A DNA stretch of 64,000 nt from an uncultured Rhodospirillales bacterium (GTDB lineage: Bacteria; Pseudomonadota; Alphaproteobacteria; ATCC43930; CGMCC-115725). The notes under the pieces were generated by a model. It was not told where the DNA came from, searched no databases, and worked only from the letters and a program-made list of their open reading frames with translations. The stretch spans positions 1-64,000 of the forward strand of contig CAIKMD010000003.1 of the NCBI GenBank assembly GCA_903828515.1, written 5' to 3'. Positions 17,274 to 26,190 of this stretch are shown here, piece after piece (within the stretch, counting starts at the first letter, position 1; every line of letters begins with the position of its first letter). The translations under genes and the position numbers were made by a program.

Positions 17274-19744
17274 CGGGCGAGGCGAAGCTCCTTGAGTTTG
17301 GCGAAGGGATTGTCGGGATGGGGGGCGACCACGCGATCGCGCCGGCGCGGCGAGCGACGCAGATGAAACGTCACGCTGCCTTCGGCGTGAACGGCGCGAA
17401 ATCCAAGTCCGGTGAGGATCGCGGCGAGATTGGACGGCGAGGCGAAGGACATTGCCACGAGTTCCGGGGTCGGGCCGAACGGGCCTTGCCGCGCCATCAA
17501 TCGTGCCGCCGCCGCAAGGCGTTCGACCTTGTCGGCGCGCAGGATGCGTAGACCCAGCACGCGGTAGCCCATCACGCGATAAGCCTCGTCGCTGATCGCC
17601 GCATCGCGCGGACCTGAGACGCCGCCCGGTATCGCCGGCGCGACCGCGCCGTTCTTCACTGCCCAGAGCAACGCGGCCAAGGCCGTGGCCTCACGCTTGA
17701 AGATGCCGTCGAGATAGACCGTCTCGGTGCCGAGGCGGATGCCCAGGCGCGCCAGCGCCTTGCGCGCCTCGCGATCGAGCACCGCGATCTGCGGCGCCAA
17801 TGCCGACGCGGGCAGCGTGCCCAGCGCCTCGCAGAGCTGAAACACTAAACCACGCGCGACGCCGTCGAGATCGGCGTGACGCGCGCGCAAGAGCGGCCCC
17901 AGGGCTTTGTGCAGCGTCATGCGCCAGAACAGGGTCAGGCGCCGTCGCACGATTTCACGCAACGGTCCGTCGAGGAAATCATGCGAGAGCGCCTCGACCC
18001 GCGGCTCGAGCGCGCTGTCGCCCGGCAGCAAGCGACCGACCAGGCCGCCGCGCCACAACAACGCACCGGTCGCGCCAACGGAAAATTCGCTGTCCGGCGA
18101 CTCGGCCAAGACCTTCGCGCGCGCATCGATCTCGCTGCGCAAGACGCGATTGGCCGCCGCCAGCAGGGTTTTCGCCGTATCGCTGTCACCGACCGTGTCG
18201 GGCACGAAGCGAAACCCGTCGAGCCGGCCGACATGATGGCCTTCGACCTTCACCTCGCCATCGCGGCTGACCGAGGCGAGCAGTTCGCGCGACGAGGAAA
18301 GCTGCTTCACCAGGAAGGCGTTGCGGCGATCGACGAAGCGTTGGGTGATCAGATCGTGCAGCGCATCCGACAGTTTGTCCTCGAGCGCGTGGGCGCGTTC
18401 CTGCCACGCCGTGGAGTCGGCGAGCCAGTCGGCGCGATGCGCGATGTAGGTCCAGGTGCGGATATGCGCGATGCGCGCCATCAACGTGTCGATATCGCCG
18501 TCGGTGCGATCGAGCAGGTTCAACTGGGTCGCAACCCAATCGACCGGCAGACGCTGAGTCGCGCCGATCAGGTGCCGATAGATTTGCGCCAGCAACCGCG
18601 CGTGCGTGTCGCTCATCACCTTGCGGAAATCCGGGACCTGGCACACTTCCCAAAGAAGGCGCAGGGCTTCGGGATTATTGGCCGCCCCGGCGATATCGGG
18701 AATTTTGGCAAGCGACGCTAGGGCGAGATGATCGTCGCCCTGCCGGCTCGGCACCAGGCCGGGCAAATGCGGCGCCACGTCGAGGCTCTTCAACAACCCG
18801 CCCAGCGAGCGGAACTCGAGCCGTGCGTTGCGCCAGTAAAGCCGCTGCAACGGATCGAAGCGGTGATTCTCGACCGCCTCGACGATCTCGGGATCGAGGC
18901 CTTCGAGATCGGCGGTGGTGCCGAACGTGCCGTCGCTCATATGGCGGCCAGCGCGACCCGCGATCTGCGCAATCTCGGAGGCCGACAGGCGGCGCGGCGC
19001 CCGTCCGTCGAATTTCGCGATCTTGGCGAAGGCGACATGGTTCAGATCCATGTTGAGCCCCATGCCGATCGCGTCGGTCGCGACCAGGTAATCGACTTCG
19101 CCGGATTGAAAAAGCCCGACCTGCGCGTTACGCGCGCGCGGGCTCAACGCACCGAGCACCACGGCGCAGCCCCCGCGCTGGCGGCGCATCAGCTCGGCCA
19201 GCGCGAAGACATCCGAGACGGCAAAGGCCACTACGGCGCTGCGCGGCGGCAGGCGGGTTGCCTTTTTCGGCCCGGCATAGGCGAGCGTCGAGAAGCGCGG
19301 GCGGCTGACATATTCCGCCTCGGGCACCAGGCGGCGCAGCAAGGGCCGGATCGTGTCGGCGCCGAGGAACATCGTCTCCTGGGTTCCGCGCGCGTGAAGC
19401 AGGCGGCTCGTGAAGACGTGGCCGCGCTCGGGATCGCCGCAAAGCTGGATCTCGTCGACGGCGAGGAAATCGACCGGCCGGTCGAGCGGCATCGCTTCGA
19501 CGGTACAGACGAAATAGGCCGGGTTCGGCGGGATGATCTTTTCTTCGCCGGTAATCAACGCGACCGTGCGCGGCCCCTTGAGAGCCACCACCCGATCGTA
19601 ATTTTCGCGCGCCAGAAGACGAAGCGGAAAGCCGATCATGCCCGTGCGATGGCCGAGCATGCGCTCAATAGCGAGATGGGTCTTGCCGGTATTGGTGGGC
19701 CCTAGCACCGCCAGGACCCGAGCCGCCTGGGAATAAACGCCCAT
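17270..19744 (-). CDS. SUV3-like DExH RNA helicase
   Basis: The 824-residue protein starts with Walker A GPTNTGKT (residues 15-22), followed by DEIQLCGDPERGH (motif II), FLGADTIRPLLR, then motif V/VI YLVATDAIGMGLNMDL and QIAGRAGRHMSDGTFG. This order and the mitochondrial-SUV3-like DEIQ box place it with the alphaproteobacterial relatives of the mitochondrial RNA-degradosome helicase. A long C-terminal region (residues about 330-824) lacks obvious known motifs. It probably unwinds structured RNA in turnover. It is the first gene of the helicase-S4 pair. Confidence 0.92.
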   Translation of the reverse strand: MGVYSQAARVLAVLGPTNTGKTHLAIERMLGHRTGMIGFPLRLLARENYDRVVALKGPRTVALITGEEKIIPPNPAYFVCTVEAMPLDRPVDFLAVDEIQLCGDPERGHVFTSRLLHARGTQETMFLGADTIRPLLRRLVPEAEYVSRPRFSTLAYAGPKKATRLPPRSAVVAFAVSDVFALAELMRRQRGGCAVVLGALSPRARNAQVGLFQSGEVDYLVATDAIGMGLNMDLNHVAFAKIAKFDGRAPRRLSASEIAQIAGRAGRHMSDGTFGTTADLEGLDPEIVEAVENHRFDPLQRLYWRNARLEFRSLGGLLKSLDVAPHLPGLVPSRQGDDHLALASLAKIPDIAGAANNPEALRLLWEVCQVPDFRKVMSDTHARLLAQIYRHLIGATQRLPVDWVATQLNLLDRTDGDIDTLMARIAHIRTWTYIAHRADWLADSTAWQERAHALEDKLSDALHDLITQRFVDRRNAFLVKQLSSSRELLASVSRDGEVKVEGHHVGRLDGFRFVPDTVGDSDTAKTLLAAANRVLRSEIDARAKVLAESPDSEFSVGATGALLWRGGLVGRLLPGDSALEPRVEALSHDFLDGPLREIVRRRLTLFWRMTLHKALGPLLRARHADLDGVARGLVFQLCEALGTLPASALAPQIAVLDREARKALARLGIRLGTETVYLDGIFKREATALAALLWAVKNGAVAPAIPGGVSGPRDAAISDEAYRVMGYRVLGLRILRADKVERLAAAARLMARQGPFGPTPELVAMSFASPSNLAAILTGLGFRAVHAEGSVTFHLRRSPRRRDRVVAPHPDNPFAKLKELRLAR

Positions 19745-19896
19745 GCCTCAAAGATCGGATGTTCGGCCGAGAAAGGCAAGCATTTGGGCGGGGCGCCCGG
19801 CAGTTCGAATAATTTTATCGCAGGGGCGGACTAAGCGGGCCGGTTCGACCGTCTCTTAGGTGTCGGCTTTTTCATCAAAGCCGTCAGGAGATCAAA

Positions 19897-20349
19897 ATGA
19901 CCCGCCTGCGCCTGGTTCGCTCCGCCGCCTCCCTCGCCCTCCTCGCCGCATTGGCCGTTCCGATGGCGGCGACCCCCGCTTTGGCCGATTGGCATGGCGG
20001 CTATCACCACCATTGGGGCCGTTCCGGCTACGTTTATGAGGTGCCGCCGCCGGTCTACGTCTATCAGGCGCCAGCGCCGGTTTACGTCCCGGCACCCCCG
20101 CCGCCCGCTTATTACTATGCGCAGCCGGCCCCGACCGCTTATTACGCGCCGGCCCCGGCTCCCGTTCCGGCACGGTATGCCTGCGGCAACGGCGCGGTTG
20201 CCGGCGGATTGATTGGCGCCGCGACCGGCGGCCTGATCGGCTCGCAATTCGGCCGCGGGCCGGGAACCGCCGCAGCAACCATCTTCGGTGTTCTGGGCGG
20301 CGCGGTCGTCGGCGCCACGGTCGGCAACGCGGCCGCCGGCTGCGACTAG
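19897..20349 (+). CDS. Exported glycine-zipper outer-membrane protein with Pro/Tyr-rich linker
   Basis: The 150 residues contain a signal peptide (LALLAALAVPMAATPALA), a His-rich start (WHGGYHHHW), a linker of about 70 residues built from P, Y, V and A, and a C-terminal glycine-zipper 2TM-type segment (GAVAGGLIGAATGGLIGSQFG, GVLGGAVVGATVGNA). Glycine-zipper proteins of this sort sit in the outer membrane or periplasm; the precise role is unknown. AGGAG lies 6 bp before the ATG. It is divergent from the helicase gene. Confidence 0.8.
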   Translation: MTRLRLVRSAASLALLAALAVPMAATPALADWHGGYHHHWGRSGYVYEVPPPVYVYQAPAPVYVPAPPPPAYYYAQPAPTAYYAPAPAPVPARYACGNGAVAGGLIGAATGGLIGSQFGRGPGTAAATIFGVLGGAVVGATVGNAAAGCD

Positions 20350-20352
20350 GCT

Positions 20353-20817
20353 TTACTGCGCGGTGATCGCGCTGCGCAGTTGGAGCGGGTTTTCGATGTT
20401 CCGAAACGGCTCCAGCGTGCCGCCGGTGCCGCGCACCAGGATCGTGCCGTAATTGAAGATGCGGCCCATCAGGGTCTGCACGACATCAACGCTTTCGACC
20501 TTGGACCGCGCCATCTCGATCGTATAGCGGCCGACGACACCGCGCTTGAAGATCACCCGGTGGTCGGTCACGGCGAGTTCGGTCGAGGCGCGCCGGATGG
20601 CCGCCAGGACGATCGCCACCGTGCCCAGAATCAGGAACCCCAGCGCGGCGTAAAGCGCGATCGGGCGCAGATCGGGTGATACCTGGGTTTCCGCCGCCGC
20701 CGCGACCACCACCGCCAGCGCGAGCAGGACGAAACCGCGGGCGTAAACCAGCCAGTGCAGTTGGGTCACGTAGACCAGGTTTTCGTTCGGTTGCAGGACG
20801 CGCCGGATATAGTTCAT
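20353..20817 (-). CDS. Membrane protein with bacterial PH (YdbT/DUF304) domain
   Basis: The 154-residue protein has two membrane helices near the N-terminus (WLVYARGFVLLALAVVVAAA and ALYAALGFLILGTVAIVLA) and a bPH2 domain after them (STELAVTDHRVIFKRGVVGRYTIEMARSKVESVDVVQTLMGRIFNYGTI). The internal ATG 20817 (MNYIRRVLQPNE) is chosen because the longer frame from 20886 adds an atypical N-terminus. The gene is divergent from htpG. Its ligand or partner is unknown. Confidence 0.85.
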   Translation of the reverse strand: MNYIRRVLQPNENLVYVTQLHWLVYARGFVLLALAVVVAAAAETQVSPDLRPIALYAALGFLILGTVAIVLAAIRRASTELAVTDHRVIFKRGVVGRYTIEMARSKVESVDVVQTLMGRIFNYGTILVRGTGGTLEPFRNIENPLQLRSAITAQ

Positions 20818-20921
20818 CGCGATTCCATTGTAGCGGGCGACGTGGCTTTGCAGCCAGACCTTGCATGAAACCGCCCGCCGCCACATATCTGCGGGCGTTC
20901 ATTGAAGGGTCGGATGGGGTC

Positions 20922-22778
20922 ATGGCAGTCGAGAAACGGGAATTCCAGGCGGAAGTCAGCCGCCTCTTGGAGATCGTTGCGCATTCGCTCTACAGCGAAA
21001 AAGAGATTTTCCTGCGCGAGCTCATTTCCAACGCATCCGACGCTTGTGACCGGCTGCGCTACCTGTCGCTGACCGAGCCCGGTCTGATCGAGGGCGACGC
21101 CCAGTTCCGGGTCACCATCACCCCCGACAAGGAAAAGCGCACCCTCACCATCGCCGATAACGGCATCGGCATGAGCCGCGACGAGATGATCGGGAATCTC
21201 GGCACCATCGCGCGCTCGGGCACCGCCGCCTTCGTCAAAGGCCTGACCGGCGACCAGAAGAAGGATGTCGGCCTGATCGGCCAGTTCGGCGTCGGCTTCT
21301 ATTCCGCCTTCATGGTGTCGAGCGAGGTCGAGGTCGTCTCGAAAAAGGCCGGCGAGACGCTCGCCCATCGCTGGGTCTCGGACGGCAAGGGCGAATTCAC
21401 CATCGACGAGACCAGCAGCGACAAGCGCGGCACCACCATCACCCTCCACCTCAACGAGGCGGACGCGGAATATGTCGAGCCCGAGCGGCTCCGGACCATC
21501 GTCAAGAAATACTCCGATCACGTCGCTCTGCCGATCGTGCTTGAGCACGACGGCAAGGAAGAGACGCTCAACGCCGCCTCGGCGCTCTGGGTCAGGTCCA
21601 AGGCCGACATCACGCCCGACCAGTATAAAGAGTTCTATCACCACGTCGCGCATGCCTTCGACGAACCGTGGATGACGCTCCACAACAAGGCCGAGGGCAC
21701 TTACGAATACACCACCCTCCTGTTCATTCCCGGCTCGAAGCCGTTCGACCTGTTCGAGCCCGAACGCAAGCATCACGTCAAACTGTATGTCCGCCGCGTC
21801 TTCATCACTGACGATGCGCAGGAATTGCTGCCGCCGTATCTGCGCTTCGTGCGCGGCGTGGTCGACAGCGAGGATTTGCCCCTCAACGTCAGTCGCGAGA
21901 TGCTGCAGCACAATCCGATGCTGTCACGGATGCGCGGCCAGATCGTCAAACGCGTCTTGAGCGAGATCGCCAAAAAGGCCAAGGACGATCCCGCCGAGTA
22001 CGCGAAATTCTGGGACAATTTCGGCGCGGTGCTGAAAGAGGGAATCTACGAGGACCACGACAATCGCGACACGCTGCTGGAGCTCGCGCGGTTCCGCTCG
22101 ACCGCGGGCGATGCGTTGTCCTCGCTCGACGAATACGTCGCGCGGATGAAGCCCGAACAGGATGCGATCTACACGATCGCCGGCGACAATCTCGAAACCC
22201 TCAAGAAAAGCCCGCAGCTCGAAGGATTCCGCGCGCGCGGGATCGAAGTCCTGTTGCTGACCGATCCGGTCGACGAGTTCTGGATTTCGGGCGTCGGCGT
22301 TTTCAAGACGAAGCAGTTCAAGTCGGTGACGCGCGGCGCCGCCGATCTCGACAAGATCGCCGCCGAGGAAAAGAAGGACGACACGCCGGAGAAACCCGAG
22401 GGCGATGTCGCGTCATTAATCGCGCTGTTGAAGTTGACGCTCGGCGACGCGGTAAAGGACGTCCGGTCCTCGAAACGCCTGACCGACAGCGCGGTCTGCC
22501 TGGTCGCCGACGAGAACGACATCGACATGCATCTCGAACGCCTGTTGCGCCAGCATCAGCGGGCAACCGGCGATTCGAAACGCATCCTCGAGATCAACCC
22601 GAAGCACGCCCTGATCGCGCGCCTCGTCGATCTCGCCGGCAAAGAGGGCGCGCTCGATACACTCGGCGATTTCGCCTGGCTGCTGCTCGATCAGGCGCGC
22701 TTGCTGGAAGGCGAAACCCTACCCGACGCGGCGGCGTTCTCGAAGCGCCTGTCGTCGGTGCTGGCACGCTCGCTTTAA
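20922..22778 (+). CDS. htpG: Molecular chaperone HtpG (Hsp90)
   Basis: A 618-residue Hsp90: LRELISNASDACDRLRYLSL (nucleotide-binding helix), DNGIGMSRDEMIGNLGTIARSGT, GQFGVGFYSAFMV, the middle domain FIPGSKPFDLF and YVRRVFITDDAQELLPPYLRFVRGVVDSEDLPLNVSREMLQ, and a C-terminal dimerisation region. The start at ATG 20922 is preceded by GAAGGG; longer frames add non-homologous residues. It is an ATP-dependent cytosolic chaperone. Its TAA stop is nested with the stop of the convergent DUF1223 gene. Confidence 0.98.
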   Translation: MAVEKREFQAEVSRLLEIVAHSLYSEKEIFLRELISNASDACDRLRYLSLTEPGLIEGDAQFRVTITPDKEKRTLTIADNGIGMSRDEMIGNLGTIARSGTAAFVKGLTGDQKKDVGLIGQFGVGFYSAFMVSSEVEVVSKKAGETLAHRWVSDGKGEFTIDETSSDKRGTTITLHLNEADAEYVEPERLRTIVKKYSDHVALPIVLEHDGKEETLNAASALWVRSKADITPDQYKEFYHHVAHAFDEPWMTLHNKAEGTYEYTTLLFIPGSKPFDLFEPERKHHVKLYVRRVFITDDAQELLPPYLRFVRGVVDSEDLPLNVSREMLQHNPMLSRMRGQIVKRVLSEIAKKAKDDPAEYAKFWDNFGAVLKEGIYEDHDNRDTLLELARFRSTAGDALSSLDEYVARMKPEQDAIYTIAGDNLETLKKSPQLEGFRARGIEVLLLTDPVDEFWISGVGVFKTKQFKSVTRGAADLDKIAAEEKKDDTPEKPEGDVASLIALLKLTLGDAVKDVRSSKRLTDSAVCLVADENDIDMHLERLLRQHQRATGDSKRILEINPKHALIARLVDLAGKEGALDTLGDFAWLLLDQARLLEGETLPDAAAFSKRLSSVLARSL

Positions 22779-23509
22779 GGCTGCGGAATGTCGATCCGCG
22801 CGGCGGTGATGATCGGGCCGTTGCCGTTGGCCTGGATCAGTACCGCGGCGCCCATGTCGCCGAGCGCCTTGGCTTCGTCGGGCGGCACCACCAGTTGCTC
22901 GGAAAATCCGGCCCAGCCGCCGAGGCGGCGAAAATTGCGCACGGCCTGATAATCCCACGAGGTGCGGCCCTGGTTCTCGCCGGCCATCACCTTTTGCGTA
23001 TGCATGCGGTCGAAGCCGACAAGCCACACCGTCGCCGGTTGGCCCGCCGGGGATTTGCCTTCGCCGAGATCGGCGAGCAGCGCGCCGTCCTCGCGCCAAT
23101 GCAAACGAATATCGGGTTGCAGCGTCGCGCGCGATTGCGCCGCGCGGATCAGCACCTCGATCGCGTCGCGTTCGGAGCCGACGCCTTCGGCCCCGCCCTC
23201 GACCACCATTTGCGGGGTGTAAACGAAGCGCTCCTTGAGGCTTGTCTGATAATCGCGCTGACGCCGCGTTGCCCACGGTTTCGAATAGGGATCGGTCCAG
23301 CCGATGTAATTCCAATATTCGACGTGGAAGGCGAGCGGCAGAATCTCAGGACGCTTGGCGAGTTCGCCGAGATATTTGTCGGCCGGCGGGCACGAGCTAC
23401 AGCCTTGCGAGGTGAACAGCTCCACCACGATCGGCGCGGTGCCGTCGGCGCGCGCCGGCCCCGTCGCGACGATGGCGGCAAGGAAAAGCAAGGATAGGAG
23501 CCGTTTCAT
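22775..23509 (-). CDS. Exported DUF1223 thioredoxin-like protein
   Basis: A signal peptide (MKRLLSLLFLAAIVATGPARA) leads into the DUF1223 pattern: VVELFTSQGCSSCPPADKYLGEL with a CSSC pair at the active-site position of a thioredoxin fold, FHVEYWNYIGWTDPYSKPWATRRQRDY, and VYTPQMVVEGG. The role of this family is not established; a periplasmic redox function is likely. ATG 23509 is chosen over an earlier start at 23533, which would put extra residues ahead of the signal peptide. Confidence 0.88.
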   Translation of the reverse strand: MKRLLSLLFLAAIVATGPARADGTAPIVVELFTSQGCSSCPPADKYLGELAKRPEILPLAFHVEYWNYIGWTDPYSKPWATRRQRDYQTSLKERFVYTPQMVVEGGAEGVGSERDAIEVLIRAAQSRATLQPDIRLHWREDGALLADLGEGKSPAGQPATVWLVGFDRMHTQKVMAGENQGRTSWDYQAVRNFRRLGGWAGFSEQLVVPPDEAKALGDMGAAVLIQANGNGPIITAARIDIPQP

Positions 23510-23631
23510 CGCCGCATCCTGCGCCGCCGCCAACCGGACCGCAAACCACTATCTTTCACAAGCAGGTGAGGCTTGACCCTGACGCAGGGCACGCCCCACG
23601 CTGGTTTACCAAAAAGCCGCGGGAGGATCGC

Positions 23632-23952
23632 ATGATTTTGGAAGTTCGCACCTATACGACGCATCCCGGCAAGGGCGCTATCTGGCTCGCCTATTACGAA
23701 AAACACGGTCTGCCGGTGCAGGAGAAACATCTCGGCGGGCTGGTCGGGTTTTTCACCAGCGAGATCGGTACGCTCAACCAGATCGTTCACATGTGGAAAT
23801 ACGAATCGTTGAGCGATCGCGAGGCGCGCCGCGCCGCGATGGTCAAGGACCCGGCTTGGCACGCGTTCATCCAGAACGGACCGCAGCCGCACCCGCTGAT
23901 CTCGCAGGAAAGCCAAATCCTGGTGCCGACCGCGTTCTCGCCGATGAAGTAA
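23632..23952 (+). CDS. NIPSNAP family protein
   Basis: The 106 residues match a single NIPSNAP ferredoxin-like alpha/beta barrel unit: MILEVRTYTTHPGKGAIWLAYYEKHG, GGLVGFFTSEIGTLNQIVHMWKYESLSDREARRAAMVKDPAW. Bacterial NIPSNAP proteins are often near aromatic or CoA-dependent catabolic genes; the biochemical role is unclear. GGAGG lies 6 bp upstream of ATG 23632. It converges on the amidohydrolase gene with a 4-bp gap. Confidence 0.88.
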   Translation: MILEVRTYTTHPGKGAIWLAYYEKHGLPVQEKHLGGLVGFFTSEIGTLNQIVHMWKYESLSDREARRAAMVKDPAWHAFIQNGPQPHPLISQESQILVPTAFSPMK

Positions 23953-23956
23953 ACGC

Positions 23957-24898
23957 TTAGGCCTTGAGCCGGGGGAACAGACGCTCGGCGTTTTCCCGAC
24001 CGATGGCGGCAAGGTCGGCGGCGCTCAAGCCGAAGCTCATCAGGCCGCGATCCGTCGCCTCGGGCGGCAGGAACGGATAATCCGTCCCATAAAGCCATTG
24101 GGTGACCGGCACGAATTCGCGCAGGCCCGCGAGCGCCGGGCGGCTGGTGGTCGCGGTGATGTCGAAATAGAGCTTTTGCAATTCGGCCATCGCGCCGTGC
24201 GGCAGGCGTTCGGCCACCGCTTTCTGGTTGGCGACGTTGCGGACGATCCGTTCGGCCAGTTGCGGCAGGGTGCCGCCGCCATGGGTGAAGATGAAACGCA
24301 GATCGGGAAATTTCGCCAGCGTGCCGCGATAGAGCAGACTGGTGATGCAGCGCGTCACGTCGAACATGAATTCGACCGTCGAATCCGGCACCGGCGGTGT
24401 CAGGTTGTGGCAACACGCGACCGATTGCGGATGGACGAACACCACCGCCTTGCGACGGTTCAATTCGGCGAACACCGGATCGAACGCGGGATCGCCCGGC
24501 CAGGCCGTGTCGTAATTCGTCGTCGTGCCGATGCCGTCGGCGTGCAGCGTGTCGTAGGCATATTCGATTTCGGCGAGCGCGCCGTCGATATCGGGCATCG
24601 GGATCGCCGCGAGAATGCCGAAACGGCCGGGATGTTCATCGCGGATCGCGGCGGCGAATTCGTTGTTCTCGCGGGTCAGCGCCCGTGCCTCGTCGCGCGC
24701 GAACGAGGTCCACAGCGACGGGTTCGACAGCAGCGCCGTGGCGATTTCGGCCTTGTCCATCCGCGCCAGCGAATCCTCGGGCGTCCATTGCAGCGCGCCC
24801 TCATAGCCGGGGCCGGGCGAGAGACCTTGCGCGCGCCGCGCCGCGACGTAACGCGGCGTCATGATGTGATGATGAACGTCGATCCGGCCGGCGCTCAT
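23957..24898 (-). CDS. Amidohydrolase-2 family decarboxylase-like enzyme
   Basis: The 313-residue TIM-barrel protein has the metal-site RIDVHHH at its N-terminus (HxH), VFVHPQS, FIFTHGGGTLP (conserved His) and LYGTDYPFLPP (the last Asp). This pattern fits ACMSD and 6-methylsalicylate/salicylate-type decarboxylases rather than classical hydrolases. The substrate is probably an aromatic acid, given the FAD hydroxylase immediately upstream, to which it is coupled by an ATGA overlap (24895-24898). Confidence 0.85.
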   Translation of the reverse strand: MSAGRIDVHHHIMTPRYVAARRAQGLSPGPGYEGALQWTPEDSLARMDKAEIATALLSNPSLWTSFARDEARALTRENNEFAAAIRDEHPGRFGILAAIPMPDIDGALAEIEYAYDTLHADGIGTTTNYDTAWPGDPAFDPVFAELNRRKAVVFVHPQSVACCHNLTPPVPDSTVEFMFDVTRCITSLLYRGTLAKFPDLRFIFTHGGGTLPQLAERIVRNVANQKAVAERLPHGAMAELQKLYFDITATTSRPALAGLREFVPVTQWLYGTDYPFLPPEATDRGLMSFGLSAADLAAIGRENAERLFPRLKA

Positions 24899-26106
24899 GT
24901 GATCGCCGTGGCCATCCGCAGCCCATCGATCATCGAGGCCTTGCGGACATAGGCGTGATGGCGCTCGGGATCGCTGGTGATCGCCTGTAATTCCGCGAGC
25001 AACCGACGGCGTTCGTTCGGATCCTTTTCGCGCATCCGGTTGCGATTGCGCTTGGCCTGGCCGAGGATTTCCTCGGCGACGACCGGACGGCGGCGGCGCG
25101 TGTAGAGATCGAAGCGGTCGAGCGGCGCGCCGTGCTTCAACACATCGACCAGCGCCGCGACCAGCTCGAACGCCTCGTGAATGCCGCCATTGAGGCCGAG
25201 CGCGCCGGCAGGCGAATTGACGTGCGCCGAATCGCCGACCAGCACCGCGCGGCCGACATTGTAGGTCGGCACGATGCGCTGATTGACCTTGTAGGGCCAG
25301 GCGCGCAGCACCGGATATTTTTCCGGCACGGATATCACTTCCTGCAGCGCGGCCTCGACGCCCTCGGGCGTGATCTGTTCCTCGATCGAACGGTCTTCTT
25401 TCAGGTAAACCGCGAGACGCCAGTAATCCTTCAAACGCAGGAAAGCGAGATTGCCCTTCTCGGTCCAGCACGAGCAGACGATGCCGATGCCTTCCATGTA
25501 TTGGTCATACGGGAAGGTCGTCGTCACCACGAGCGTGGTCTCGGGGAAAGCTTCGCCCTCGAAGGGAATGCCGGCGGACTGGCGTACCGCGCTGTGCAGG
25601 CCGTCGGCGCCGACGAGAATACGTGCGCGTAACGTCTCGGTCCCTTGCGCGCCGCCTTCGACCGTCACGGTCACACCATCGGAATCCTGAGTGAAGCCGG
25701 TGACGCGGCGGCCGAATTCGACGCTGGCTTTATCCTGTTTGGCGATTCGCGCCACGAGCACACGTTGCAACCGCCATTGCTCGCATTGCAGGCGAAACGG
25801 ATGGCGGACGTCACCCTTGATGGTGGCAAGATCGAACACCGCGCGCTCGCCGCTCGGATGCAGGCGCACCTGCCAGCTCGTCGTGATGATTCCTTGTGCA
25901 ATCAATTCGTCGGTGATGCCGTGCGCGTCGAGCATGTCGAGCGTCGGCGGATGAAAGCTGGTCGCGCGCAGATCGAGCGCGACATCTTTTTGCGCCTCGA
26001 ACACGCGCGCTTCGATTCCGGCTTCGGCACAGAGGAACGCGGTCAGCAAACCGGTCGGCCCGCCGCCGGCAACGATCACATCGCAATCAAAAGATTTGAA
26101 GCTCAC
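24895..26106 (-). CDS. FAD-dependent aromatic monooxygenase
   Basis: A 403-residue group A flavoprotein hydroxylase: CDVIVAGGGPTGLLTAFLCAEAGI (GxGxxG), ILVGADGLHSAVRQ (the DG motif binding FAD and NADPH) and GRAVLVGDSAHVNSPAGALGLNGGIHEAFEL (GD motif). A GTG at 26106, 5 bp after AGAAGG, is the likely start, giving VSFKSFDCDVIVAGG. Such enzymes hydroxylate phenolic rings. The next gene encodes a decarboxylase-like amidohydrolase, so the two could act in sequence on an aromatic acid. Confidence 0.88.
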   Translation of the reverse strand: MSFKSFDCDVIVAGGGPTGLLTAFLCAEAGIEARVFEAQKDVALDLRATSFHPPTLDMLDAHGITDELIAQGIITTSWQVRLHPSGERAVFDLATIKGDVRHPFRLQCEQWRLQRVLVARIAKQDKASVEFGRRVTGFTQDSDGVTVTVEGGAQGTETLRARILVGADGLHSAVRQSAGIPFEGEAFPETTLVVTTTFPYDQYMEGIGIVCSCWTEKGNLAFLRLKDYWRLAVYLKEDRSIEEQITPEGVEAALQEVISVPEKYPVLRAWPYKVNQRIVPTYNVGRAVLVGDSAHVNSPAGALGLNGGIHEAFELVAALVDVLKHGAPLDRFDLYTRRRRPVVAEEILGQAKRNRNRMREKDPNERRRLLAELQAITSDPERHHAYVRKASMIDGLRMATAIT

Positions 26107-26190
26107 GTCACCTTCTCTATCATTCCATTTCGCGCCGAACAACGGCGACGGAACCTGCCCTGAACGATTGTGGCCCTCAAGGAGTATGAA